Positions 9,842-18,607 of a stretch of DNA of 56,708 bases are shown here, piece after piece; positions within the stretch are counted from its first letter, which is position 1; each line of letters opens with the position of its first letter. The translations under genes and the position numbers were made by a program. The notes beneath the pieces are model-generated. The model did no database searches and was not told where the DNA came from. It saw only the letters and a list, made by a program, of their open reading frames with translations. This DNA comes from Sphaerisporangium rufum (lineage in GTDB: Bacteria; Actinomycetota; Actinomycetes; Streptosporangiales; Streptosporangiaceae): positions 1 through 56,708 of the forward strand of contig NZ_BOOU01000042.1 of assembly GCF_016863395.1 (NCBI RefSeq), given 5' to 3'.

Positions 9842-12800
9842 TCATCGAGCCGCGGCGGCCCGCGCGGGCTCCAGGAACATCGCCTCCACCAGGTCGGCGC
9901 ACCAGGCGAGCAGCTCCAGGTCGCGCAGCGGCCGGCCGCCGACCGGCTTGGTCTTGGGCACCGGCACCAGCAGGGTCTCGGCCGCCGGCTTGTAGATCGC
10001 CTTGGGGTGCAGCCGGTTCAGCCGCACCTGCTGCGACTCGCGCAGGGTCACCGGGGCGAACCGGATGTGCTGTCCCTGCAGCGCGACGTCGGTCAACCCG
10101 GCCTCGCGCGCGTGCACCCGGAACCGGGCCACCTCCAGCAGGTTGTCCACCTCCTGCGGCGGGCGGCCGTACCGGTCGACCAGCTCCTCGCGGACCGCCA
10201 CGATGTCGGCGCCGGAGGTCACCGCGGCCAGCCGCTTGTAGGCCTCCAGGCGCAGCCGCTCGGAGGTGACGTAGTCGTGCGGCACGTGCGCGTTGACCGG
10301 CAGCTCGACCTTGACGTCGGCGCGCTCGGGCACGGTCTCGGCCCCGGACAGCTTGGCCTTCTGCTCCTGCACGGCCTCCGCCATCATCCGGACGTACAGG
10401 TCGAACCCCACCCCCGCGATGTGGCCGGACTGCTCGGCGCCGAGGATGTTGCCCGCGCCGCGGATCTCCAGGTCCTTCATCGCCACGTACATGCCGGCGC
10501 CCATCTCGGTGTGCTGGGCGATGGTGGCCAGCCGCTCGTGCGCGGTCTCGGTGAGCGGCGCCTCCGGCGGGTACAGGAAGTAGGCGTAGCCGCGCTCGCG
10601 GCCCCGGCCGACCCGGCCGCGCAGCTGGTGGAGCTGGGAGAGGCCGTAGTTGTCGGCCCGGTCCACGATCAGGGTGTTGGCGTTCGGGATGTCCAGCCCC
10701 GACTCCACGATCGTGGTGCTGACCAGCACGTCGAAGTCGCGCTCCCAGAACCCCACCATGATCTTCTCGAGCTGCTGCTCGTTCATCTGGCCGTGCGCGA
10801 CCGCGACCCGGGCCTCGGGGACCAGCTCGCGCAGCCGGGCGGCGACCTTGTTGATGGACGACACCCGGTTGTGCACGAAGAACACCTGGCCGTCGCGCAT
10901 CAGCTCGCGCCGCACCGCCGCGGTGATCTGCTTCTCGTCGTACGGGCCGACGAAGGTGAGGATCGGGTGCCGCTCCTCCGGCGGGGTGAGGATGGTGGAC
11001 ATCTCGCGGATGCCGGTGAGGCCCATCTCCAGCGTGCGCGGGATGGGCGTCGCCGACATGGCGAGCACGTCCACCTGGGTGCGCATGTGCTTCATGGCCT
11101 CCTTGTGCTCGACGCCGAACCGCTGCTCCTCGTCGATGATGATCAGGCCGAGCTGCTTGAAGCGCACCTCCGGGCTGAGCAGCCGGTGGGTGCCGATCAC
11201 GATGTCGACGCCGCCCTCCTTCAGCCCGGCCAGCGTCGCCTTGACCTCGGCGTCGCTCTGGAACCGTGACACCGGCTTCACCACGACCGGGAAGCTCGCG
11301 AACCGCTCGCCGAACGTCGACAGGTGCTGCTGGACGAGCAGCGTGGTCGGGACCAGCACCGCGACCTGCCGGCCGTCCTGGACGGCCTTGAACGCGGCCC
11401 GCACCGCGATCTCGGTCTTGCCGTAGCCGACGTCGCCACAGATCAGCCGGTCCATCGGCACCGGCCGCTCCATGTCCCGCTTGACCTCGTCGATGGCCTC
11501 CAGCTGGTCGCCGGTCTCGGCGTAGGGGAAGGCGTCCTCCATCTCGCGTTGCCAGGGGGTGTCGGAGGCGAAGCCGTGGCCGGGCGAGGCCATCCGGGCG
11601 CTGTACAGGCGGATCAGCTCGCCGGCGATCTCGCGGACCGCCTTCTTGGCCCGCGACTTGGCCTTGGCCCAGTCGGCGCCGCCCATCCGGTTCAGGCTCG
11701 GCGACTCGCCGCCGACGTACCGGGTGACCTCGTCGAGCTGGTCGGTCGGCACGTACAGCCGGTCGCCCTTGGCGTACTCGATCACCAGGTACTCGCGGGT
11801 GGCGCCCTGCACCGACCGCTGCACCATCTCGACGTACCGGCCGACGCCGTGCTGGCTGTGCACCACGTGGTCGCCGACCTTGAGCTGCAGCGGGTCGACC
11901 ATGTTGCGGCGCCGGGACGGCAGGCGGCGCATGTCCTTGGTGGACGCCTTCTGGCCGACCAGGTCCAGGTGGGTGAGCACGGCGACCCGGTCGGTGACGA
12001 AGCCGTGCTCGATCCGGCCGGTGGTGACGTGCACGACGTCCCGGCCGGGCGCCTCCGGCAGGCCGGGCACCAGCCGGGCGGCGACGTCCACCCCCCTGAG
12101 CAGTTCCACGATGCGCTCGGCCGGGCCGTGGCCCTCGCTGAGCAGCACCACCGACCGGCCGTCGCCGAGCCAGCCCTTGATGTCGCCCAGTGCCCGCTGG
12201 GTGTCCCCGCGGTACGCCTCCGCCTCCCGGGCGGCCAGTTCCACCGCCGTGCCGTCCCCGTACAGGTGCGGATCGCCGGCCGCCGGGCCGGCCGCGGCGG
12301 CGCCGTCGCCGGTGCCGGTGGTCGCGAACGGCGCGATGCTCCACCACGGCTGGCCGAGCTCGCCCGCGTGCCCCCGGACCTCCGCCAGGTCACGGAAGGC
12401 GGCCGCGCCGAGGTCGATCGGGGCCGCACCGCCGGCCGCCGCGTTGATCCAGGAGGCCTCCAGGAACTCCTGGCTGGTGTGCACCAGCTCCACGGCCCGG
12501 CCGCGGATGCGCTCGGGGTCGCAGACGAAGATCGCCGCGCGGGCGGGCAGGTGGTCGATCAGCAGGTCCATGCCGTCGACCAGCGCCGGGGCGAACGCCT
12601 CCATGCCCTCGACCGGGACGCCCTCGGCCAGCTGGTCGAGGATCTCGGCCAGCGCCGGGTACCGCCCGGCCAGCTCGCGGGCCCGTGTCCGGACCTGCGG
12701 GGTGAGCAGCAGCTCGCGGCAGGGCGCGGCGAACAGCCCGTCTTCGGCCACCTCCAGGGAACGCTGGTCGGCGACCTTGAACCAGCGGATCTCCTCGACG

Positions 12801-13408
12801 GTGTCGCCCCAGAACTCCAGCCGCAGCGGGTGCTCCTCGGTGGGCGGGAAGACGTCCAGCAGGCCGCCGCGCACCGCGACCTCGCCGCGCTTCTCCACCA
12901 TGTCGACCCGGTGGTAGCCGCCGGCCACCAGCCGCTCGACCACCTCCTCCAGTTCGGCGTCGTCACCGGCGCGCAACCGGACCGGCGCCAGGTCGCCGAG
13001 CCCGGCGACCAGCGGCTGCAGCAGCGCCCGGATCGGGGTGACCACCACGCGCAGCGGGCCGGCGGCGGCGTCGCCCTGGACCGGGTGGGCCAGCCGCCGC
13101 AGCACGGCCAGCCGCTGGCCGACGGTGTCGCTGCGCGGTGAGAGCCGCTCGTGCGGCAGGGTCTCCCAGGCGGGGAACACCGCCACCGCGTCGTCGGCCA
13201 CCAGCCCGCAGAGCGCGGCGGCCAGGTCCTCGGCCTCGCGCCCGGTCGCGGTGACGGCGAGCACCGGCCGCAGGCGCGCCAGGGCGGCGACGGCGAACGG
13301 CCGTAGCGCCGGCGGCGCCACCAGGTCGACGTCCTGGTCCGCCCGCTCCAGCGCGCCGGAGAGGTCGGCGTCCGCCACGACGAGATCGAGCAGTCCGGAA
13401 AGACTCAT
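9842..13408 (-). CDS. mfd: Transcription-repair coupling factor Mfd
   Basis: A 1,188-residue ATP-dependent DNA translocase that removes RNA polymerase stalled at lesions and recruits UvrA. Domains in order: a UvrB-homology module (to about 330), a linker, the RNA polymerase-interacting CarD-like domain (LKVGDHVVHSQHGVGRY, about 500-570), a RecG-like motor with Walker A GDVGYGKTE (near 655), DEEQRFG box and SATPIPRTL, a second helicase lobe containing VVESGLDIPNANT and QLRGRVGR, and the C-terminal TRCF domain (about 1030-1140). The length is typical. I chose ATG at 13408; GGGGG lies eight bases upstream. The longer open frame to 13927 has no family resemblance. It is divergent from the methyltransferase at 13761. 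Confidence 0.96.
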   Translation of the reverse strand: MSLSGLLDLVVADADLSGALERADQDVDLVAPPALRPFAVAALARLRPVLAVTATGREAEDLAAALCGLVADDAVAVFPAWETLPHERLSPRSDTVGQRLAVLRRLAHPVQGDAAAGPLRVVVTPIRALLQPLVAGLGDLAPVRLRAGDDAELEEVVERLVAGGYHRVDMVEKRGEVAVRGGLLDVFPPTEEHPLRLEFWGDTVEEIRWFKVADQRSLEVAEDGLFAAPCRELLLTPQVRTRARELAGRYPALAEILDQLAEGVPVEGMEAFAPALVDGMDLLIDHLPARAAIFVCDPERIRGRAVELVHTSQEFLEASWINAAAGGAAPIDLGAAAFRDLAEVRGHAGELGQPWWSIAPFATTGTGDGAAAAGPAAGDPHLYGDGTAVELAAREAEAYRGDTQRALGDIKGWLGDGRSVVLLSEGHGPAERIVELLRGVDVAARLVPGLPEAPGRDVVHVTTGRIEHGFVTDRVAVLTHLDLVGQKASTKDMRRLPSRRRNMVDPLQLKVGDHVVHSQHGVGRYVEMVQRSVQGATREYLVIEYAKGDRLYVPTDQLDEVTRYVGGESPSLNRMGGADWAKAKSRAKKAVREIAGELIRLYSARMASPGHGFASDTPWQREMEDAFPYAETGDQLEAIDEVKRDMERPVPMDRLICGDVGYGKTEIAVRAAFKAVQDGRQVAVLVPTTLLVQQHLSTFGERFASFPVVVKPVSRFQSDAEVKATLAGLKEGGVDIVIGTHRLLSPEVRFKQLGLIIIDEEQRFGVEHKEAMKHMRTQVDVLAMSATPIPRTLEMGLTGIREMSTILTPPEERHPILTFVGPYDEKQITAAVRRELMRDGQVFFVHNRVSSINKVAARLRELVPEARVAVAHGQMNEQQLEKIMVGFWERDFDVLVSTTIVESGLDIPNANTLIVDRADNYGLSQLHQLRGRVGRGRERGYAYFLYPPEAPLTETAHERLATIAQHTEMGAGMYVAMKDLEIRGAGNILGAEQSGHIAGVGFDLYVRMMAEAVQEQKAKLSGAETVPERADVKVELPVNAHVPHDYVTSERLRLEAYKRLAAVTSGADIVAVREELVDRYGRPPQEVDNLLEVARFRVHAREAGLTDVALQGQHIRFAPVTLRESQQVRLNRLHPKAIYKPAAETLLVPVPKTKPVGGRPLRDLELLAWCADLVEAMFLEPARAAAAR

Positions 13409-13760
13409 CAGAAATGCCCCCACATGGTCATGCCCGTCTGTTCGATCGCCTCGCGAGCGGCCCGGCGCGGACGCCCGCGTGACGACACGCCCGCGTGCCG
13501 CAACGCCGCGCGCCCGCCGGCCGGCGTGCTCGGTCCGCCGCAGGTGACCCTGCGCGGCGGCGGGGGCGGCCCCGGATCGGTCGCGGGGTCCCCTCAAGGC
13601 TACTTGCCGCCGGACCGCGGCATGCCGGGAACCACCGGTCCGCCAGATTCGCGGGCATACGAGAAGAGGATGGGGAAAGCCGAGCCTGCGGATCCGCCGG
13701 GCGGCCTGTCCCCGCCGGCGATCCGTCACCCAGGGCGCGCGGATGGATACGCTGAGTGGC
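13409..13760. other. Divergent intergenic region mfd / methyltransferase
   Basis: These 352 bases separate the divergent mfd and methyltransferase genes. No coding frame here is convincing. The only clear element is the -10 box of the plus-strand gene at its right end. It also marks the junction between the conserved minus-strand block to the left and the accessory block to the right. Confidence 0.5.
13748..13753 (+). promoter_or_regulatory. -10 box TACGCT of a leaderless methyltransferase gene
   Basis: TACGCT is followed by seven bases and then the ATG at 13761. There is no Shine-Dalgarno, so transcription probably begins at or next to the start codon. Confidence 0.5.
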
Positions 13761-14492
13761 ATGTCAGACGTGCGGTGGCGCCCGGCGACCCAGGACGACC
13801 TCTTCGGCCGGCGGATCCGGGAGTTGTGGGCCGAACAGCTCGGCCGGCGGCTCGACGTCCTCATCGTCGGCTGCGGGCGAGGCGAGGGCGTGAGCGCCGA
13901 CCGTGTCGAGACCAGGATCACCGGCATCGACGAGGACCTCCCGGCGCTGCGCGCGGCCGTGCGGGCCCGTACCGACCTGGCGGCCTGCTACCTGGGCGAC
14001 CTGCGGGCCGCCCCGCTGCCGCCGCGCGCGTTCGACGTGGTGCACCTTCCCTTCGTGCTGGAGCGGATAAGGCACGCCGAACTGGTGCTGGACCGCCTGG
14101 AGGGCACGCTGCGGCCGGGCGGCCTGCTGCTGATCCGGATGCGCGACCGCTCGTCGGCGTACGGCCTGTGCGACCGGATGGTGCGCGGGCGGCTCCGGCG
14201 GGTCCTGTGGCCGAGGCTCGCCCCCCGGGGCGCGGTGGGCCCGCTGCCCGCGGTGTACGAGCCGGTGGCCTCGCGGGAGGGCATCCAGTCGTACTGCCTG
14301 ATGCGCGGCCTGATGATCTCCGAAGAGCTGCCGGGCGCCTCCGGGCCGGCGTTGCGCGGACCGCACGGCCGCCTGGTGCGGATGGTGTGCCGCGTCGTGG
14401 AGAAGCTGTCCGGCGAGCGCCTGCCCGCCTCCCGCGACGAGATCACCTTCGTCGTCCGCAAGCCCCAGAACCACTTCGCCCGCCTCATCTGA
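13761..14492 (+). CDS. Class I SAM-dependent methyltransferase
   Basis: A 243-residue cytoplasmic protein with the class I methyltransferase fold. Motif I is VLIVGCGRGEG (about 33-43), an acidic end of strand 2 is in GIDED, and motif IV is FDVVHLPFVLERI, followed by LRPGGLLLIRMRD, typical of motif post-IV. The substrate is unknown. The second half is basic and has an unusual RGRLRRVLWPRLAPRG segment. The ATG at 13761 is chosen over the in-frame ATG at 13743 because a TANNNT box ends seven bases upstream, pointing to a leaderless transcript. It is divergent from mfd and not in an operon with its neighbours. Confidence 0.75.
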   Translation: MSDVRWRPATQDDLFGRRIRELWAEQLGRRLDVLIVGCGRGEGVSADRVETRITGIDEDLPALRAAVRARTDLAACYLGDLRAAPLPPRAFDVVHLPFVLERIRHAELVLDRLEGTLRPGGLLLIRMRDRSSAYGLCDRMVRGRLRRVLWPRLAPRGAVGPLPAVYEPVASREGIQSYCLMRGLMISEELPGASGPALRGPHGRLVRMVCRVVEKLSGERLPASRDEITFVVRKPQNHFARLI

Positions 14493-14826
14493 GCCGGCTC
14501 CGCACCGCGGGGGCGGCTCGCCCGGCCCGCACCGCGGGGGAACGGCGGAACCTCCGGTGAGGGTTCCCGCCGGGCCCCCTCCCGACCGGGAGGTGTCGGC
14601 GGCGGGGCGTTTGCGGTTTGCTCTCGGTCATCGGACGAAGACGGCCGGGACGGCGGACCTGCGGGGTCCGCGGGCGCGCGGGGGCGTTCGCCATCGCACG
14701 CCACGGGGGCGGCCGGTGATGGCGGGCACCACGGGGGCGTCCGCCATCATCGGCCACCGGCCGGCACCAGGCCGGTCCGGCACCCGGACCGGCCCACCAG
14801 ACCCGACTCCAAGGGGCACGATTCAT
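14493..14826. other. Intergenic region before the M23 peptidase
   Basis: These 334 bases are very GC-rich, with short direct repeats such as GCACCGCGGGGG near 14500-14540. No gene, RNA or clear promoter can be supported. Frames reading through it are shadows continuing into the peptidase. Confidence 0.5.
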
Positions 14827-15780
14827 ATGACCCGATTAACCGACACCGCACCGGCCACCGGCACCACCGTGGCGGCGATGTCCGCCACGGCCGTCGCCGC
14901 GCTGCTCGGCGCGGCACTCGCCACGGCCGCTCCGGCCTCGGCCGCGTCCAGGCCGGCCGGCACGACCACGGCGACCGGCACGACCACGGCGGCGGGCAGC
15001 GGGCGCGCGGCGGCGCCGAACATCCAGCTGCCCTTCCCCTGCGGGCAGAAGTGGCGGCTGGACACCTGGGGACACGCCCCTGCCCTGGACATGGTGAAGG
15101 AGCCCGACCAGACCGGCACGCTGGGCGCCACCGTCGTGGCCCCGCTGGCCGGCACCGTGAAGCAGTCCTTCTACCACGCCAACGCCGGCAACATGATCCA
15201 GATCGATCATGGCGGCGGCTACTTCACCACCTACCTCCACCTGCAGTCACGCGCCGTCCAGGTGGGGGCGAAGGTGGCGGCCGGCGCCACGATCGGCCTG
15301 GTCGGCAAGAGCGGGCCGACGGCGAACGACCACCCGCACCTGCACTTCGAACTCGGCTTCGACCAGAACGGTGACGGCTCCGCCAGCTGGGGAGAGGCCG
15401 GGTCCGAGCGGGTCAGACCGACGATCGGCGGCGTCGTCTACGGCACGGCGAACAGCATGACCTGGCGGAACGTGACCAGCGGGAACACCTGCGCCACGCC
15501 ACCGCCCACCTACTGGGTGGACACCCACGCCGACGCCCCCGGGTACGCCACACCCGGCGGCACCCGCACCGGAACGCTCAACAAGGGCACCAACTACGTC
15601 TACTGCCGCGTCTGGGGTCCCAACGTCCAGGTCGGCGCGGACTACAACCACTGGTGGCTGAAGACCGACCTCGACTCCGGCAGCCCCACCAGGAACCAGT
15701 GGGTGTCGGCCTACTACCTCAAGCGCTGGGGAAACGACCAGGCCAAGGACAACAGCGGGCGGGACATCCCGAACTGCTGA
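14827..15780 (+). CDS. Secreted M23 family metallopeptidase with C-terminal SH3-like domain
   Basis: A 317-residue exported protein. A signal peptide of about 43 residues ends in PASAA. The M23 (LytM) domain lies at about 70-185, with a GHAPALD first motif (His and Asp separated by four residues instead of the usual three), a KVAAGATIGLVGKSG segment and the HPHLHFEL motif that completes the zinc site. M23 enzymes cut peptidoglycan cross-bridges. The C-terminal 100 residues, beginning PPPTYWVDTHADAPG, look like a bacterial SH3 or wall-binding domain, with several cysteines that could pair. The ATG at 14827 has AAGGGG eleven bases upstream. It stands alone, convergent with the FHA gene. Confidence 0.85.
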   Translation: MTRLTDTAPATGTTVAAMSATAVAALLGAALATAAPASAASRPAGTTTATGTTTAAGSGRAAAPNIQLPFPCGQKWRLDTWGHAPALDMVKEPDQTGTLGATVVAPLAGTVKQSFYHANAGNMIQIDHGGGYFTTYLHLQSRAVQVGAKVAAGATIGLVGKSGPTANDHPHLHFELGFDQNGDGSASWGEAGSERVRPTIGGVVYGTANSMTWRNVTSGNTCATPPPTYWVDTHADAPGYATPGGTRTGTLNKGTNYVYCRVWGPNVQVGADYNHWWLKTDLDSGSPTRNQWVSAYYLKRWGNDQAKDNSGRDIPNC

Positions 15781-15789
15781 ACCGCACGG

Positions 15790-16503
15790 CTAGAGCCGCG
15801 GGAGGAGCGCCAGGTGCTCCTCCCGCACCAGATCGAAGCGCAGGGCGAGGGAGATCAGCGCGGCGCGCTGCCAGTCGGCCCGGCCACCCTCCCCGTCCTG
15901 GCGCACCCGCAGCTTGGCCGTCGCCAGGTACTTGATGTGGAAGGCCACCGCGCTCGGCGTGAGCCCGCTGTCGCCCAGCCGGTCGATGATCTGGCTGACG
16001 GTGGGGATGACCTGGCTGGACGGGTCGCGCAGCCGCGGCTCGCACAGCGCGACCAGCACCAGGAAGTACTTGGCCGTCGGGTCCAGCGGGAAGGCCAGCG
16101 ACGTGCCCGCCCCGGAGGACAGCGAGACCGGGTCGAGGTAGTTGTGCACCGCCGCGAAGACCAGGAAGGACACCGGCTCGCGCCCGCCGGGCAGCACCAC
16201 CCGGGCGAACTCGAACGGGATGGGGGCGTCCACCCGGCCGGGTGCCACCTTGACGAACTCGCCGCCGCCTTCGGGGTTCTCCACGACGTAGGTGTGCGTG
16301 CCGCTCAGGTTCGTCAGCACCCAGTAGGTGTCGACCGCCCGGATCCGGCCCGCCAGCCGGGAGACCGCCGGGTCGGCGATCTCGACGTCCACCGCCACAT
16401 CCGGGGCGCCGCGCCCGAACGTCACCTCCTGACCTGGTACGAGTTCCCATGAGCGCGGACTGTCGGCCTCGTCGGCCTCCGTCTGGATCAGCACCGTCTG
16501 CAT
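15790..16503 (-). CDS. FHA domain protein with C-terminal winged-helix region
   Basis: A 237-residue cytoplasmic protein. Residues about 20-100 look like a forkhead-associated phosphothreonine-binding domain (VTFGRG, then IADPAVSRLAGRI, then YWVLTNLSGTHTYV, the order of conserved FHA residues). The C-terminal part (about 140-215; IDRLGDSGLTPSAVAFHIKYLATAKL) resembles a winged helix-turn-helix. The gene is divergent from the Ser/Thr kinase, 113 bases away, which makes a kinase-reader pair very likely. I infer a transcription factor controlled by phosphorylation. The ATG at 16501-16503 is chosen because a TACGGT box lies six bases upstream and no Shine-Dalgarno is present; a longer frame to 16596 would run through the promoter region. 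Confidence 0.75.
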   Translation of the reverse strand: MQTVLIQTEADEADSPRSWELVPGQEVTFGRGAPDVAVDVEIADPAVSRLAGRIRAVDTYWVLTNLSGTHTYVVENPEGGGEFVKVAPGRVDAPIPFEFARVVLPGGREPVSFLVFAAVHNYLDPVSLSSGAGTSLAFPLDPTAKYFLVLVALCEPRLRDPSSQVIPTVSQIIDRLGDSGLTPSAVAFHIKYLATAKLRVRQDGEGGRADWQRAALISLALRFDLVREEHLALLPRL

Positions 16504-16509
16504 GGCATG

Positions 16510-16515
16510 ACCGTA
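16510..16515 (-). promoter_or_regulatory. -10 box TACGGT of a leaderless FHA gene
   Basis: Read on the minus strand, TACGGT is followed by six bases and the ATG at 16503. There is no Shine-Dalgarno sequence. Confidence 0.45.
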
Positions 16516-16566
16516 GCCCGCGGGCCCGCGCGCGTCCCGGACACCGGCCGGCCCGACCATCACCAG

Positions 16567-16580
16567 ACGGTTACAACCGT
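16567..16580. promoter_or_regulatory. Perfect dyad in the kinase/FHA divergent promoter
   Basis: ACGGTT-AC-AACCGT has perfect six-base arms around a two-base spacer and touches the -35 box of the kinase promoter. It is a plausible operator for the winged-helix FHA protein or another regulator. The assignment is inference. Confidence 0.5.
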
Positions 16581-16610
16581 TGACAAGCTCCAGCAAGGAA
16601 TCACTAAATT
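16580..16610 (+). promoter_or_regulatory. Kinase promoter: -35 TTGACA, -10 TAAATT
   Basis: TTGACA at 16580-16585 and TAAATT at 16605-16610 are separated by 19 bases. The ATG of the kinase follows after six bases, so the message is probably leaderless. Confidence 0.65.
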
Positions 16611-16616
16611 GGCCGC

Positions 16617-18362
16617 ATGAGCCGCCCGACGCACGCGGGTCGCTATCGCATCGACAGCCTTCTCGGCGAGGGAGGGTTCTGCCACGTCTGGCTCGGCTAC
16701 GACGAGCGGCTCGACGTGCCGGTAGCCGTCAAGATCCTCGACGAGCACTGGGCCGGCCGGCAGGGGGTCCGGCGGCGGTTCCTCCAGGAGGCCAGGCTGT
16801 TGCGGCAGGCCGACTCCTATCTGATCGTCCAGGTCTTCGACATCGGCGAGCTGCCCGACGGCCGGCCGTACTTCGTGATGTCGTACGCCGACCGTGGCAC
16901 CCTGGAGCAGCGGCTGGCCGGCGGGCCGCTGCCGCTCGGCGAGACGGTGCGCGCCGCGGCGAGCGTCGCGGCGGGGCTGACGGTGCTGCACGACATGGGC
17001 GTCGTGCACCGGGACGTCAAGCCGTCCAACGTGCTGGTCCGCTCCACCTCCGCCGGCGAGGAGCGGCTGCTGCTGGCCGACCTCGGCATCGCCAAGCAGT
17101 TCGCCACCATGGGCGGGGCGACCGCCGGCCTCGGCACGCTCGGATACGCGGCGCCCGAGCAGCTCGCCATCGGCCACGACCTTGACGCCCGCGCGGACGT
17201 CTACGGCATGGGCGCGCTGGTCTACCACTTGCTCGCCGGGCGGGCGCCCGCGCCGTACGGCGAGCGGACGCCGCCCGGCACCGACCGGCCGGAGGTGCCG
17301 GCGGCGGTCGGCCAGGTGGTGATGAAGGCGCTCGCCGCCGACCGGGAGGAGCGCTGGCCGACGGTCGGCGAGTTCGTCGCGGCCCTGGAGTCGGCCGCCG
17401 GAGGCGGGCCGGCGAGCGACGCCGCGCCCACCCCCGCGAGCGAGCCCACCCCCGCGAGCGAGCCCGCCGCCGGCGTGGTGCCGGGGACCGGCCCGGCCAT
17501 CCCGCCGCCCGGCGCGGAGACGACCGTGGCCCCCGGCCGTCCGGACGGCGACACCGGGAGGCCGGGCGCGACCGGCGGCGACGGCACCGCCACCCATCCG
17601 GCCGCCGCGGGCACCGGTCCCGCCTTCTCCGGTGGCGGCCCCGGCGGCTCGGCGGAGGCGGACGCCGCGTCCCGGGCCGGGCGGTGGCGTCCGGGCGCCG
17701 TGGTCGCCGGTGCGGTGCTGGCGGCGGTCGCCGCGGGTGCCGTCCTGGCCGGGTTCGACCTGCTGCCGGTCGGCCGGCAGGCGCCGACGGGCGCCACCGG
17801 CTCGGTGACGCCCGGCGCGGCGAGCAGCCCGTTAGGCTCGGCGACCGGGTCGTCGTCGCCCGCGCCGGTCGCCATCCGCTCGCCGGCCGGGCCGGACTCG
17901 CGCTATCTGAACCTGGACAGCGACATCCCCGCCAAGTACCGCAAGCTCATCATCCAGGCCGGCACCATGTGCACCCAGCCGGGCCTCAGCCCCGCGTTCA
18001 TCGCGGCGCTGCTCAAGACGGAGAGCGGCTTCGACACCCACCTGGCCGACCGGCGCAACGACGAATACGGCATCGCCCGGTGGACGCCCAGCGTGCTGCG
18101 GCACTGGCAGCCCGGCGGCCTGAGCCGGCCGGAGCCGAAGCCGCCGCTATCTCCGAAGCTGTCCATTCCGGCCCTGGGCCGGTTCTTCTGCACGCTCGGC
18201 CCCAAGATAACTTCGGTGCCCGGCGACCCGGTGCGCAACCTGAGCGGGCTGTACCGCACCGGGGTCGAGCCGATGCTCCGTTACCGCGGCGTGCCGCCGA
18301 ACTGGGTCACCTACGCCGACAACGTCGAGCGCTATCTGATGAAATATCGCCCGACCGGCTGA
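16617..18362 (+). CDS. Transmembrane Ser/Thr kinase with extracellular lytic-transglycosylase-like domain
   Basis: A 581-residue receptor kinase. The kinase domain (about 10-262) has the Gly loop GEGGF (17-21), Lys39 in AVKIL, HRDVKPSN (131-138, catalytic Asp133), DLG in place of DFG (155-157) and GTLGYAAPEQ. A long Pro/Ala/Gly linker with an 18-base DNA repeat (TPASEP twice) leads to one membrane helix (359-382). The outside domain (about 430-575) resembles SLT/lysozyme-like folds, with KTESGFD placing the possible catalytic Glu at 469, followed by YGIARWT. Most bacterial receptor kinases carry PASTA or other sensors here. I infer that the outer domain binds or cuts peptidoglycan and signals through the kinase to the divergent FHA protein. 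Confidence 0.85.
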   Translation: MSRPTHAGRYRIDSLLGEGGFCHVWLGYDERLDVPVAVKILDEHWAGRQGVRRRFLQEARLLRQADSYLIVQVFDIGELPDGRPYFVMSYADRGTLEQRLAGGPLPLGETVRAAASVAAGLTVLHDMGVVHRDVKPSNVLVRSTSAGEERLLLADLGIAKQFATMGGATAGLGTLGYAAPEQLAIGHDLDARADVYGMGALVYHLLAGRAPAPYGERTPPGTDRPEVPAAVGQVVMKALAADREERWPTVGEFVAALESAAGGGPASDAAPTPASEPTPASEPAAGVVPGTGPAIPPPGAETTVAPGRPDGDTGRPGATGGDGTATHPAAAGTGPAFSGGGPGGSAEADAASRAGRWRPGAVVAGAVLAAVAAGAVLAGFDLLPVGRQAPTGATGSVTPGAASSPLGSATGSSSPAPVAIRSPAGPDSRYLNLDSDIPAKYRKLIIQAGTMCTQPGLSPAFIAALLKTESGFDTHLADRRNDEYGIARWTPSVLRHWQPGGLSRPEPKPPLSPKLSIPALGRFFCTLGPKITSVPGDPVRNLSGLYRTGVEPMLRYRGVPPNWVTYADNVERYLMKYRPTG

Positions 18363-18387
18363 CCGGCCCACACCAGGCAGGGCCGGC

Positions 18388-18425
18388 GGGGCGGGCCGGC
18401 CGCGGAACCGGCCGGCCGCCCGCGC
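18388..18425. terminator. GC-rich hairpin between convergent genes
   Basis: GCGGGCCGGCC and GGCCGGCCGCCCGC can pair with a small bulge between the convergent kinase and beta-propeller-like genes. There is no T run. It may serve as a two-way terminator. Confidence 0.3.
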
Positions 18426-18607
18426 CGCACGGGTCACGCCGCACGGGCCGCACGGGCCGGTGGACCGGCCGGCCACCGGCACGACCGGCAGGACCGGAGC
18501 GCCCCCGCGATCGGCTCCGGGGCGGCCCGGCCCGGCGGCGCCGGGCTCGCGGGAGCGGAGTCGCCCGCCGGCCCGGACCGCCCGGACGCGAGGCGGGCCG
18601 GCGCCGG

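Noticed and set aside
13409-13927. N-terminal extension of Mfd up to 13927
   Set aside because: The extra 170 residues do not resemble Mfd and overlap the divergent promoter region; the start at 13408 gives the usual length.
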